A program made the translations under genes and the position numbers. DNA of 64,000 nt from Micromonospora sp. WMMD812 (GTDB taxonomy: Bacteria; Actinomycetota; Actinomycetes; Mycobacteriales; Micromonosporaceae). The notes beneath the pieces were generated by a model that was not told where the DNA came from, searched no databases, and saw nothing but the letters and a program-made list of their open reading frames with translations. Shown here piece by piece: positions 24,193-32,964 of the stretch; position 1 is the first letter of the stretch, and the number at the start of each line of letters is the position of its first letter. Location: the NCBI RefSeq assembly GCF_027497215.1, contig NZ_CP114904.1:4548001-4612000 (forward strand), read 5' to 3'.

Positions 24193-26208
24193 ATGCCTGT
24201 TTCAGCCCTGACGAGGAGCAGACGCGCCCTGCTCGCCGCCGCGGTGGTCGCCGCCACCGCCGCACCACTCGGCGGCGGCCCGGCCACCGCCGCGCCGCCC
24301 GACGAGCGCCAGCGGCAGTACGCCGAGGCGGCGGCCGAGTATGGCGTGCCGGAGGCCGTCCTGCTCGGCGTCTCCTACCTGGAGTCCCGCTGGGACACCC
24401 ACGCCGGCACACCGAGTACCAGCGGCGGCTACGGTCCGTTGCACCTCACCGACGCCGCGCACGTCGCGTCCGGACCCGCCGGATTCCACGTCGACGAGCA
24501 CGAGGACCCGCGCGGCGACGAGTCCCGCCCGCTCGCGGTCGCCCCGCCGGCCGTCCGGCCGGCGTCCGACGCCCCGCCGGCCGCAGCGACGCGGACCCTC
24601 CCGGCCGCCGCCACGCTCACCGGCGCCAGCGCCGACGAACTCCGCTCCGATCCGGCCGCCAACATCCGGGGTGGCGCCGCGCTGCTCGCCGCGTACCAGA
24701 GGGACCTGGGCGGCCCGGTCGGCGCGGCGAGCGACCCGGCGGCCTGGTACGGGGCGGTCGCCCGCTACTCCGGCGCCGACACGGAGGAGACCGCGACGGC
24801 CTTCGCCGACGAGGTGTACGACCAGATCCGCTCCGGCGCGAGCCGGCGCACCGACGACGGACACCAGGTGACCCTCGCCGCCCGGGCGGTCAACCCGGAC
24901 GCGAGCGGACTGCACCGGCTCGACCTGCGCCGCGCCGAGCGGCCGGACGGACTGGAGTGCCCGATCGGCCTCGGCTGCGAGTGGATCCCGGCGCCGTACG
25001 AGAAGTACGGCCCCGGCGCCGGCGACTACGGAAACCACGACCTGGGCAACCGCCCAGCGCAGCAGAAGATCGAGTACATCGTCATCCACGACACCGAGGG
25101 CTACTACGGTCCGAGCGTCGGCCTGGTGCAGCGGGCCGACTACCTCGGCTGGCACTACACGTTGCGCTCGGTGGACGGGCACGTGGCCCAGCACGTCAAG
25201 GCCAAGGACGTCGGCTGGCAGGCCGGCAACTGGTACGTCAACGCCAAGTCCATCGGCATCGAGCACGAGGGCTTCGCCGGCCACGGCACCTGGTACACCG
25301 AGGCGATGTACCGCACCTCGGCCAAGCTGGTGCGGTACCTGGCGCTGCGGTTCAACATCCCGCTGGACCGGCAGCACATCATCGGGCACGACAACGTCCC
25401 CGGCACCGTGGCCTCCACGGTCGCCGGGATGCACTGGGACCCCGGTCCGTACTGGGACTGGTCGCACTACTTCGACCTGCTCCGGGCGCCCTTCCGCAGC
25501 ACCGGCACGGCGCGTACCGGCCTGGTCACCATCGATCCGGACTTCGCCACCCACCGGCCCGCGTTCCAGGGCTGCAACCAGCAGCCGCCCGGCGTGCCGA
25601 CCCCGCCGCCGCCGGCCGAGCCCTGCCCGCTGCGCGGCTCGTCCGCGGTTGTCCTGCACAGCGCGCCGAGCCACGACGCGCCGCTGGTCAACGACCTCGG
25701 CAAGCGACCGGACGGCTCGCCGGACACGATGTACATCTCCGACCACGGTGCCCGCGCCTCGGCCGGGCAGACGTACGCGGTGGCTGAGGTAAGTGGCGAC
25801 TGGACGGCGATCTGGTACCTCGGCCAGAAGGCGTGGTTCCACAACCCCGCCTCCGCGCGGACCGCGAAGTGGGCCACCGGGTTCGTCGTGACGCCGAGGC
25901 CGGGGAGGGCCACCATCCCCGTCTACGGGCGGGCCTACCCGGAGCAGGCCGCCTACCCGGCCGGGGTGCCGTACCAGACGATCTCGCCGTTGCAGTACAC
26001 CTTCGCCGCCGGGCAGCGGTACGCGCTGGGTGGGATCGTGCCGAGCGAGTACTACCGGGCGGTCACCTTCGACGGGTCGTCGCCGGGCGACTGGACCGTC
26101 GTCCGGGGTGAGCTGCGGTACGCCCAGATCCAGTTCGGCCACCGGATCATGTACGTCAACCTGGACGACGTCCTGGTCCTCCCGAGCCCGCTGGGCGCAC
26201 CCCGATAA
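24193..26208 (+). CDS. Secreted N-acetylmuramoyl-L-alanine amidase (Amidase_2/PGRP) with transglycosylase-like N-domain
   Basis: 671 aa. A signal peptide covers about residues 1-34. Residues 45-225 resemble a lysozyme-like domain (YGVPEAVLLGVSYLESRWD, then GGYGPLHLTD and a final AWYGAVARYSG). Residues 290-430 form an Amidase_2 domain with IVIHDTEG, WHYTLRSVDG, SIGIEHEG and HIIGHDNVPG, supplying the zinc histidines and the conserved glutamate. The C-terminal ~200 residues are an SH3-like wall-binding region. It would cleave the amide bond between MurNAc and the stem peptide. It lies between two NlpC/P60 genes. Confidence 0.88.
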   Translation: MPVSALTRSRRALLAAAVVAATAAPLGGGPATAAPPDERQRQYAEAAAEYGVPEAVLLGVSYLESRWDTHAGTPSTSGGYGPLHLTDAAHVASGPAGFHVDEHEDPRGDESRPLAVAPPAVRPASDAPPAAATRTLPAAATLTGASADELRSDPAANIRGGAALLAAYQRDLGGPVGAASDPAAWYGAVARYSGADTEETATAFADEVYDQIRSGASRRTDDGHQVTLAARAVNPDASGLHRLDLRRAERPDGLECPIGLGCEWIPAPYEKYGPGAGDYGNHDLGNRPAQQKIEYIVIHDTEGYYGPSVGLVQRADYLGWHYTLRSVDGHVAQHVKAKDVGWQAGNWYVNAKSIGIEHEGFAGHGTWYTEAMYRTSAKLVRYLALRFNIPLDRQHIIGHDNVPGTVASTVAGMHWDPGPYWDWSHYFDLLRAPFRSTGTARTGLVTIDPDFATHRPAFQGCNQQPPGVPTPPPPAEPCPLRGSSAVVLHSAPSHDAPLVNDLGKRPDGSPDTMYISDHGARASAGQTYAVAEVSGDWTAIWYLGQKAWFHNPASARTAKWATGFVVTPRPGRATIPVYGRAYPEQAAYPAGVPYQTISPLQYTFAAGQRYALGGIVPSEYYRAVTFDGSSPGDWTVVRGELRYAQIQFGHRIMYVNLDDVLVLPSPLGAPR

Positions 26209-26214
26209 CACACG

Positions 26215-26248
26215 CGAGGGCCCCCGGTCAGTCGACCGGGGGCCCTCG
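26215..26248. terminator. Strong bidirectional terminator
   Basis: A perfect 15-bp stem (CGAGGGCCCCCGGTC and complement) with loop AGTC lies between the convergent amidase and NlpC/P60 genes. Confidence 0.85.
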
Positions 26249-26262
26249 TCGTACGCGGTGGA

Positions 26263-27270
26263 TCAGCCAGGTCGTCGGAAGCCGGCGACCGGCATGTTGT
26301 TGATGCTCGCCACCTGAACCGGTTTACCGGCCCGTGGTGCGTGCACCATCTGGTCGTTGCCGAGGTAGAGGCCCACATGGTGCAGGTCGCTGAAGAAGAA
26401 GACCAGGTCACCGGGGCGCGCCTCGGAGCGGGGGATCGCCTTGCCCTCGTTCCACTGGGCGCCGGTGAAGTGCGTCAGGGAGATGCCCGCGGCCTTGTAG
26501 GCGTACTGGGTCAGGCCGGAGCAGTCGAACGAGTTCGGGCCGGTTGCCCCCCAGACGTACGGCTTGCCGACCTTGCCGCAGGCGGTCTTGATGGCGGTTC
26601 GGGCCGCCGTGCTGACCACGCCGTTGACGGTCGGGCACGCCGCCGTCTTGACGGTGGTGACCGGCAGCAACTTCTCGAGCCGCTTGATCTCGGCGTCGAT
26701 CTTCTTCTTCTTCGCCGCCAGCTCGTTCTGCTGCTTCACCTGGGTGGCGATCAGCGCGTCCAGCTTCTGCTTCTCCCCGTCGTACTTCGCGCGGACCTTG
26801 AGCACACCCTCGACCTCCTTGCGCTCCTGCCTGGCCAGGCGGTCGAGGAGGGTGAGCTGCTCGGTCAGGGTGTCCGGCTTGGCGCTGACCAGCAGCGCGC
26901 CGATCTCCTGGGACGGGCCGTCGATGTAGTAGCGGGAGGCGAGGTCGCCGACCCGGGTCATCGCGAGCTCGCTCTGCAGCGCCAGCGGCTCGATCTTCTT
27001 CTGCAGGTTCGCCGACTTCTGACGGTTGACCTTCAGCTGCGCCCGCACCTTGTTGTACTGCTCGATCGTGGGCTCCAACTGCTCCCACTGCTTGTCGATC
27101 TGCGCCTCGATCTCGTCGACCGTGGGTGCGGCGTGCGCCGGCAGGGCCAGCATGCCGGCGCCGACGGCCGCGGCGGCGACCAGCGTGAGCAGGCGGTGGG
27201 CGACCCGGCGCAGGCCACCCGGACGGGCAGACCGTCCCGGTGCGTGACGATGGGGGGGCATGGTTGCCAC
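26263..27270 (-). CDS. NlpC/P60 family peptidoglycan endopeptidase (second copy)
   Basis: 335 aa from GTG 27270, preceded by AAAGGAG at 9 nt; an ATG three codons later is also possible. A signal peptide ends at about residue 42 (PAHAAP), a coiled coil covers about 45-205 (EIEAQIDKQWEQLEPTIEQY), and the NlpC/P60 domain has YVWGATGPNSFDCSGL, LHHVGLYLG and MVHAP. The architecture matches the copy at 22763, yet its leader lacks the ydaO riboswitch blocks, so the pair is regulated differently. Confidence 0.92.
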   Translation of the reverse strand: MATMPPHRHAPGRSARPGGLRRVAHRLLTLVAAAAVGAGMLALPAHAAPTVDEIEAQIDKQWEQLEPTIEQYNKVRAQLKVNRQKSANLQKKIEPLALQSELAMTRVGDLASRYYIDGPSQEIGALLVSAKPDTLTEQLTLLDRLARQERKEVEGVLKVRAKYDGEKQKLDALIATQVKQQNELAAKKKKIDAEIKRLEKLLPVTTVKTAACPTVNGVVSTAARTAIKTACGKVGKPYVWGATGPNSFDCSGLTQYAYKAAGISLTHFTGAQWNEGKAIPRSEARPGDLVFFFSDLHHVGLYLGNDQMVHAPRAGKPVQVASINNMPVAGFRRPG

Positions 27271-27443
27271 CGGCACCGACTCCTTTGCAACCGACCGCCG
27301 GGCGCCTCGCCGAGGGGAAGGAGCGAGGCAGACGACCCACAGCGGTCGGTGCCCCACGATAGGGAAGCGCCGGAGCGGAATCAAGGCGAGCGCGCGCGCC
27401 GTCACGCTGGCGCAACAGCTTGCGTACCAAGGGTGTTCAACGT

Positions 27444-28445
27444 TCAGCCGACGATGGCGGTCAATACGTCGTCGAGCGTCACCACGCCGAGCGGTCGCCG
27501 GCCGTCGCTGACCAGCACCATGTGCCGCCGCTCGCGCCGCATGGCGAGCAGCAGATCCGCCAGCGTCCGGTCCGGCGGTACGACCGCCAGCGGCCGGTAG
27601 ACCTCGGGGGGCACCGGCGCCCGCCGGGCCGGTCCGGCGTATCCGAGCACGTCCTTGACGTGCACGAACCCGAGCACGCGGCGCGCTTCCCGCTGCACCA
27701 CCGGGAAGCGGGACCGGCCGGTCCGGGTCGCCAGCACCTCCAGCGAGGCGGGCGAGACGTCCTCGGCGACGGTCACCACCGTCGACCACGGCCGCAGGGC
27801 GTCGGCCGCTGTCCGGGCGTGCAGGGCGAGGGCGCCGGTGATCCGCGCGTGCTCCTCGGCGTCCAACAGCCCCTCCGTACGGGCCTGTGCGACCAGCCCG
27901 GCCAGTTCCTCGGCGGTGAAGACCGTCTTCACCGCCTCGGTCGCCTCGATCCGCCAGAGGCGCAGCACCCGGCGCGCGGCCCACTTCATCGCGAGCAGCA
28001 GCGGCTTCGTGGCCACGCAGAAGGCGAGCATCGCCGGTCCCAGCCACAGCGCGGACGGCTCCGGCCCGGCCAGGGTGATGTTCTTCGGCACCATCTCGCC
28101 GACCACGGTGTGCAGGAAGACCACCACGCCGAGGGCGAGCACGAAGGCCACCGGGTGCACCGCGCGCTCCGGCAGCCCGACGGCGTGGAACGGCGACTCC
28201 AGCAGGTGGGCCACGGCGGGCTCGGCGATCGCCCCGAGCCCCAGGGAGCAGATCGTGATGCCGAGCTGCGCGCCGGCGATCATCAGCGGGATCTGGTTCA
28301 TCGCCGAGAGCGCCCAGCGGGCCCGCTGGGAGGTGGCGGCGAGCGGTTCCAGCACCGTCCGACGCGACGCGATCAGCGCGAACTCGCTGCCCACGAAGAA
28401 CCCGTTGCCGAGCAGCAGCAGCACGGTCAGCAGCAGCTCAGCCAT
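27444..28445 (-). CDS. CNNM/DUF21 and CBS-domain membrane protein (hemolysin family), copy 2 of operon
   Basis: 333 aa. The DUF21 membrane domain (about 1-150) has GNGFFVGSEFALIASRR and GEMVPKNITLAGPE. A CBS pair (about 200-333) contains TRTGRSRFPVV and VLVSDGRRPLGVVTLDDVL. No CorC_HlyC domain follows, unlike its neighbour. The family includes Mg2+/Co2+ transport-linked proteins; the name hemolysin is historical. It overlaps the upstream copy by 8 bp. Confidence 0.88.
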   Translation of the reverse strand: MAELLLTVLLLLGNGFFVGSEFALIASRRTVLEPLAATSQRARWALSAMNQIPLMIAGAQLGITICSLGLGAIAEPAVAHLLESPFHAVGLPERAVHPVAFVLALGVVVFLHTVVGEMVPKNITLAGPEPSALWLGPAMLAFCVATKPLLLAMKWAARRVLRLWRIEATEAVKTVFTAEELAGLVAQARTEGLLDAEEHARITGALALHARTAADALRPWSTVVTVAEDVSPASLEVLATRTGRSRFPVVQREARRVLGFVHVKDVLGYAGPARRAPVPPEVYRPLAVVPPDRTLADLLLAMRRERRHMVLVSDGRRPLGVVTLDDVLTAIVG

Positions 28446-29826
28446 CGTCGTCCGGCTCCTCCGGGCGGAGCACCCGGACCTGTTCGACGCGGTGCCGCTC
28501 GACCTCGACCACGGTGAACTCCCAGCGGCCCGCCTCGACCGTCTCGCCGGCCACCGGGATGTGCCCCAGCCGGGCCATCAGGAAGCCGGCCAGCGTCTCG
28601 TACGGCCCCTCGGGCAGCCGGAACCCCGTCCGCTCGGCCAGCTCGTCGGAGCGCAGCACGCCGTCGACGAGGAGCGTGCGCTCGCCACCCGGCACGGTCA
28701 GCTCGACCGGCCCGGCGTCCACCACCGCCGCCGGGTCGAACTCGTCGGCGATCTCCCCGACCAGCTCCTCCACCAGGTCCTCGACGCTGACGACCCCGTC
28801 GGTGCCGCCGTACTCGTCGACCACGATGGCCAGGTCGGCGCCGGCGGCCCGGAGCGCCGCGAGCACCCCGTCGAGGTCCAGGCTCTCCGGCACGTACACC
28901 GGCTCGCGGGCCACCGAGCCGACCACGGTGGTGGCCCGGCGGTCCGGCGGCACGCCGAGCGCGTCGGGGACCCCGGCCACGCCGGTGACCAGGTCCAGGG
29001 TCTCCTCGTAGACCGGGAAGCGGGTGCGCCCGGTCGCCTGGGAGAGGGTCAGCAGCTCGGCCACGCTCGCGGACGCGCGCAGCGCGACCACGTCGACCCG
29101 GGGGGTCATCGCCTCGGCGGCCCGCTTGTCGCCGAACCGGATGGTCCGGCGCAGCAGCATCGCGGTGTCCGGGGGCAGGGCGCCGGCCCGGGCCGAGATG
29201 GCCGCCAGCAGACCCAGCTCCTCCGGCGAGCGGGCACTCGCCAACTCCTCCTGCGGCTCCACGCCGAGCACCCGGACCAGCCGGTTCGCCGACCCGTTGA
29301 GCGCCCGGATCAACCAGCCGAACGTACGGGAGAAACCACGCATCGGACCGGCGGTCGCCAGCGCGGTCGGCATCGGCCGGGCCAGCGCGAGGTTCTTCGG
29401 GACCAGTTCGCCGACGAGCATGGAGATCAGGGTGGCCAGCGCCAGGGAGAGAAACGGGGTGAACCGCTCGGCCGCGTCCCCGGCGACCGGCCGCAACAGC
29501 GGCAGGAAGAGGCGGGCCAGCGCGGGCTCGGCCAGGTAGCCGGTGAGGAGCGCGGTGATGGTGATGCCGAGTTGTGCGCCGGACAGCTGGAACGAGAGTT
29601 CCCGCAGCGCCCGACGGACGGCGGACGCCGCGGCGTCGCCGCCCTCGGCCCGCCGGTCGATCTCGGCCCGGTCCACCGTGACCAGCGCGAACTCCGCCGC
29701 GACGAAGAACGCGTTACCCATGGTCAGCGCAGCGAAGCCGACCAGGGGCAGCAGCGTGGTCAGGAGCAGGGCATCGATGATCGCCTCACCTCGGGCGCGA
29801 TTGTTCCACGGCGGCACCAGGGGCAC
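28438..29826 (-). CDS. CNNM/DUF21, CBS and CorC_HlyC membrane protein (hemolysin family), copy 1 of operon
   Basis: 462 aa from GTG 29826. The DUF21 domain covers about 18-200 (GNAFFVAAEFALVTVDR, VGELVPKNLALARPMP), two CBS repeats about 205-340 and a CorC_HlyC domain about 350-440 (TGFRLPEGPYETLAGFLMARLG). The start is doubtful: GAGGTGAGG, a good ribosome binding site, lies right before two ATC codons that begin the family's usual N-terminus, and no ATG/GTG is there, so either the 29826/29817 GTG or a rare AUC start is used. It is operonic with the second copy. Confidence 0.87.
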   Translation of the reverse strand: MPLVPPWNNRARGEAIIDALLLTTLLPLVGFAALTMGNAFFVAAEFALVTVDRAEIDRRAEGGDAAASAVRRALRELSFQLSGAQLGITITALLTGYLAEPALARLFLPLLRPVAGDAAERFTPFLSLALATLISMLVGELVPKNLALARPMPTALATAGPMRGFSRTFGWLIRALNGSANRLVRVLGVEPQEELASARSPEELGLLAAISARAGALPPDTAMLLRRTIRFGDKRAAEAMTPRVDVVALRASASVAELLTLSQATGRTRFPVYEETLDLVTGVAGVPDALGVPPDRRATTVVGSVAREPVYVPESLDLDGVLAALRAAGADLAIVVDEYGGTDGVVSVEDLVEELVGEIADEFDPAAVVDAGPVELTVPGGERTLLVDGVLRSDELAERTGFRLPEGPYETLAGFLMARLGHIPVAGETVEAGRWEFTVVEVERHRVEQVRVLRPEEPDDDG

Positions 29827-29911
29827 GAGTGCCCGCGCGGCCTACTTCGCCCGACCGGGTGCCCGCGTACCGCTGCCGGATCAGGGCTGTCGCCCGGGAT
29901 CGCCGCCGACG

Positions 29912-29947
29912 AAAAAGCCGACGGCGGTGGCATCCGGTGCCACCGCC
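29912..29947 (-). terminator. Terminator of the etfD-like gene
   Basis: On the minus strand GGCGGTGGCA and TGCCACCGCC form a 10-bp stem around CCGGA, followed by GTCGGC and five Ts, 30 bp after the stop. Confidence 0.8.
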
Positions 29948-29977
29948 ATCGGGCGGGTGAAATCTGCGGTACGCGGC

Positions 29978-32176
29978 TCAGCCGGCGACCGGCTCGGCCT
30001 CCTTGTCGCCCTGCGCCTGCTCCGGCTTCACCGAGCGCAGCAGCACGCTGGCCACGTCGATCACCTCGACCTGCTCGCCGGCGCCCTTGCCGTTGACGCC
30101 GTCGCTGAGCATCGTCGAGCAGAACGGGCAGCCGACGGCGACGGTCTTCGCCCCCGTGGCCATGGCCTCCTCGACCCGCTCCACGTTGATCCGCTTGCCG
30201 ATCTTCTCCTCCATCCACATCCGGGCGCCGCCGGCGCCGCAGCAGAAGGAGCGCTCGCTGTTGCGCGGCATCTCGGTGAGTTCGCCCTCGACGGCGGTAC
30301 CCAGCACCTCGCGCGGCGGGGCGAACACCCGGTTGTGCCGGCCCAGGTAGCACGGGTCGTGGTAGGTGACGCCGCCGTCGACGGGCTGCACCGGGGTGAG
30401 CTTGCCGGTGGCGACCAGGTGGGCCAGCAGCTGCGTGTGGTGTACGACCTCGAACTCGCCGCCGAGCTGCCCGTACTCGTTGCCGAGGGTGTTGAAGCAG
30501 TGCGGGCAGGTGGCGACGATCTTGCGCTTGGTCTTCTCCCGGCCCTCGAACGCCTCGTTGAGCGTTTCCACGTTCTGCTGGGCGAGCATCTGGAAGACGA
30601 ACTCGTTGCCGATCCGGCGGGCCGGGTCACCCGAGCAGGTCTCGCCCTCGCCCAGGATGGCGAAGGAGACGCCGGCCTCGTTCAGCAGCGTGGCGACGGC
30701 CCGGGTGGTCTTCTTCGCCCGGTCCTCGAACGCGCCGGCGCAGCCGACCCAGAAGAGGTACTCGAAGTCGTCGACCTCGCCGACCCGGGGCACCTCGAAG
30801 TCGAGGCCCTTGGTCCAGTCCTCGCGGGTGTTCTGCGGGGCGCCCCACGGGTTGCCCTTGTTCTCCAGGTTGCGGAGCATGACGCCGGCCTCCGAGGGGA
30901 AGCTCGACTCGATCAGCACCTGGTAGCGGCGCATGTCGACGATGTGGTCCACGTGCTCGATGTCGACCGGGCACTGCTCGACGCAGGCGCCGCAGGTGGT
31001 GCAGGACCAGAGCACGTCCGGGTCGATGATCCCGCCCTCCTCGGCGGTGCCGATCAGCGGCTTGTCGGCCTCCGCCAGGGCGAGCACGTCGACGTGGGCG
31101 AGCTGCGCGGCGGTCGCCTTCTCCTCACCGGTCAGGTCCTTGCCGCCACCGGCCAGCATGTACGGCGCCTTCGCGTACGCGTGGTCGCGCAGGCTCAGCA
31201 CGAGCAGCTTCGGAGACAGCGGCTTGCCGGTGTTCCAGGCCGGGCACTGCGACTGGCAGCGGCCGCACTCGGTGCAGGTGCTGAAGTCGAGCAGGCCCTT
31301 CCAGGTGAACTGCTCCACCTGGGCGACACCGAACTGGTCCTTCTCCGGGTCGGCCTCCTCGAAGTCGAGCGGCTTGCCGTCGCTCATCATCGGCCGCAGC
31401 GGGCCGAGACCGGAGCCGCCGGGCTTGGCCGGCTCGCGCTTGAAGAAGATGTTGGGGAACGCCAGGAACCGGTGCCACGCGACGCCCATGGTGACGTTCA
31501 GCGAGATCACGATGAGCCAGGTCATCGAAATGGCGATCTTGATGAGCGCGGCGACGCTCACGCCCGCCTCCCAGTCGGGCAGGACGTTGCCGACCGCGTG
31601 GCTGACCGGGGTGGCCCAGACCGGGTAGTCGAAGTGGTCCGTGGCGACCTTGAAGCCGCGGATCAGGAAGCCGAAGATCAGGACCAGCAGCACGACCCAC
31701 TCGACGAAGTAGCCCTGCCACATGGTCGAGCCGGTGAACCGGGAACGGCCGCCCGGGCGGTTGGGCCGGTTTCGCAGCCGGATGGCCATCAGCACGAGGA
31801 TGCCGACCAGGCCGAGCACCCCGATGACCTCGGTGGCCAGACCGAAGATCGTCCAGTGGCCGATGATCGGCAGCTCGCCGCGGGTGCTGACCACCTCGAA
31901 GTACGCCTCGAGCACCAGCAGCGACAGCACGATGAACCCGACCATCACGAACCAGTGCGCCGCGCCCACCACGCTCCACTTGAGCATCCGGGTGTGGCCG
32001 GCGGTCTCCACCAGCATCGTCTTCGTCCGGGCGCCCTTGTCGGCGAACCGCTCCGGCGCGGGCTGACCCAGCCGGATGACTGCCGTCATCTGCAGGACCG
32101 CGCGTACCGCAAGCCCCACCGCCACGGCGGTGATGGCGGCCGCGAGGATCGTGGCGACGATCTGGACGCTGCCCAT
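29978..32176 (-). CDS. etfD: Membrane Fe-S oxidoreductase, EtfD-like (ETF:menaquinone reductase)
   Basis: 732 aa. The N-terminal membrane half has about five or six spans to residue 240. Two [4Fe-4S] motifs follow, CTECGRCQSQCP at 301-312 and CTTCGACVEQCP at 392-403. Two CCG (heterodisulfide reductase-type) domains come after, with GCAGAFEDR, TCPHCFNTLGNEYG, HDPCYLGRHN and FCCGAGGARMW. It matches the layout of mycobacterial Rv0338c/EtfD, which passes electrons from ETF to menaquinone in beta-oxidation. A GGTTACC-type palindrome like that of the fadE5-like gene is in its promoter region. Confidence 0.88.
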   Translation of the reverse strand: MGSVQIVATILAAAITAVAVGLAVRAVLQMTAVIRLGQPAPERFADKGARTKTMLVETAGHTRMLKWSVVGAAHWFVMVGFIVLSLLVLEAYFEVVSTRGELPIIGHWTIFGLATEVIGVLGLVGILVLMAIRLRNRPNRPGGRSRFTGSTMWQGYFVEWVVLLVLIFGFLIRGFKVATDHFDYPVWATPVSHAVGNVLPDWEAGVSVAALIKIAISMTWLIVISLNVTMGVAWHRFLAFPNIFFKREPAKPGGSGLGPLRPMMSDGKPLDFEEADPEKDQFGVAQVEQFTWKGLLDFSTCTECGRCQSQCPAWNTGKPLSPKLLVLSLRDHAYAKAPYMLAGGGKDLTGEEKATAAQLAHVDVLALAEADKPLIGTAEEGGIIDPDVLWSCTTCGACVEQCPVDIEHVDHIVDMRRYQVLIESSFPSEAGVMLRNLENKGNPWGAPQNTREDWTKGLDFEVPRVGEVDDFEYLFWVGCAGAFEDRAKKTTRAVATLLNEAGVSFAILGEGETCSGDPARRIGNEFVFQMLAQQNVETLNEAFEGREKTKRKIVATCPHCFNTLGNEYGQLGGEFEVVHHTQLLAHLVATGKLTPVQPVDGGVTYHDPCYLGRHNRVFAPPREVLGTAVEGELTEMPRNSERSFCCGAGGARMWMEEKIGKRINVERVEEAMATGAKTVAVGCPFCSTMLSDGVNGKGAGEQVEVIDVASVLLRSVKPEQAQGDKEAEPVAG

Positions 32177-32325
32177 CGAGTTGGCCTCCCGGTCTGCTGC
32201 CTGTCGAGCGGCTCGGCGACCGTGGCCCGGTCAGGGCACGATCGGCGAGTCGCCGCTGCCGCACCCTCGACCGGTCCGGTCGATGACCTCGCTCCGCTCG
32301 GTCATGCAGTGCAGCCTACGCGCAA

Positions 32326-32343
32326 GGTTACCCAGCAGTAACG
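32326..32343. promoter_or_regulatory. Palindromic operator in the etfD promoter region
   Basis: GGTTACCCAGCAGTAACG shares 15 of 18 bases with the site before the fadE5-like gene. On the minus strand TTACTG (inside the site) and TAGGCT are 17 nt apart, a plausible -35/-10 pair, so a bound repressor would cover the -35. The leader to the ATG at 32176 is then over 100 nt and contains a 24-codon ATG frame (32305 to 32231). Confidence 0.55.
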
Positions 32344-32391
32344 TGAGTCTTCTCGCACCAGGCCACGCCGCCCTGCGCACACCATAGGGGG

Positions 32392-32416
32392 CCCTGCCCG
32401 GAACTGCCGGGCAGGG
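32392..32416 (-). terminator. Terminator downstream of crgA
   Basis: CCCTGCCCGG and CCGGGCAGGG form a 10-bp stem with loop AACTG, about 65 bp beyond the crgA stop codon. Confidence 0.6.
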
Positions 32417-32482
32417 GCGGCGTCGAGTGACATGGTCAGGCCCCGGGCGCGGCGGCCGTGGCCACCGGGCGCGGGGCCGGGA

Positions 32483-32746
32483 TCAGCGCCAGCGGGAGAG
32501 CAGGATCAGAGAGGTGACCATCGCGCCGAAGCCCACCGCGAGGTTCCAGTAACCCCACGACATGACCGGGTACTCCTGCTCGGACAGGTAGTAGATCACC
32601 AGCCAGCCGATGCCACCGACGATGAGCGCGACCGCCGTGATCGGCAGCCAGACCGGGCTAGGCTTGCGCGTCGCCGCCGTGGCCGTCGGGCGCACGTCCG
32701 TCGGCGGGGTGTACACCTTCTTCTTGCGGACCTGAGACTTGGGCAC
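32483..32746 (-). CDS. crgA: Cell division protein CrgA
   Basis: 87 aa, GTG start with GGAG 7 nt upstream. The basic N-terminus MPKSQVRKKKVYTPP and two membrane segments (about 33-52 and 66-83) match CrgA, an inner-membrane protein that interacts with FtsZ, FtsQ, FtsI and PBPs and times septation in Streptomyces and mycobacteria. Its place beside the srtE/trpG/pknB block is conserved in actinobacteria. Confidence 0.93.
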   Translation of the reverse strand: MPKSQVRKKKVYTPPTDVRPTATAATRKPSPVWLPITAVALIVGGIGWLVIYYLSEQEYPVMSWGYWNLAVGFGAMVTSLILLSRWR

Positions 32747-32964
32747 GACGCTCTCCAGAGGGGGTTACGACCTCGTCCGGCCTGACAACCGGGCGCGGAG
32801 GCGACGGTCCATGGCCAATAATGTTCGACAGCTAGCGTAGTCCGGAAGGCCCGCCCAAGCCACGAATGGGGTCAGGCCGATGCGCTAAGTGACCGAAAAG
32901 AGTGGGACTGTTCGGGTCCCCGCGCCCGTTCGGGCCGACGCGACACGACGGGAAGGAACGGTCG

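Noticed and set aside
24202..26211. A 669-codon minus-strand frame opposite the amidase
   Set aside because: Composition is Val/Arg/Gly-rich without structure-like patterning; the amidase on the plus strand has signal peptide and catalytic motifs.
27271..27440. A second ydaO riboswitch before the NlpC/P60 gene at 26263
   Set aside because: None of the conserved blocks (GGGGACCCA, GTCAGCTAACC) are present in the leader.
29543..32341. A 932-codon plus-strand frame opposite etfD
   Set aside because: Shadow frame: no recognisable domain and the opposite strand carries the complete EtfD-like protein with all Fe-S motifs.
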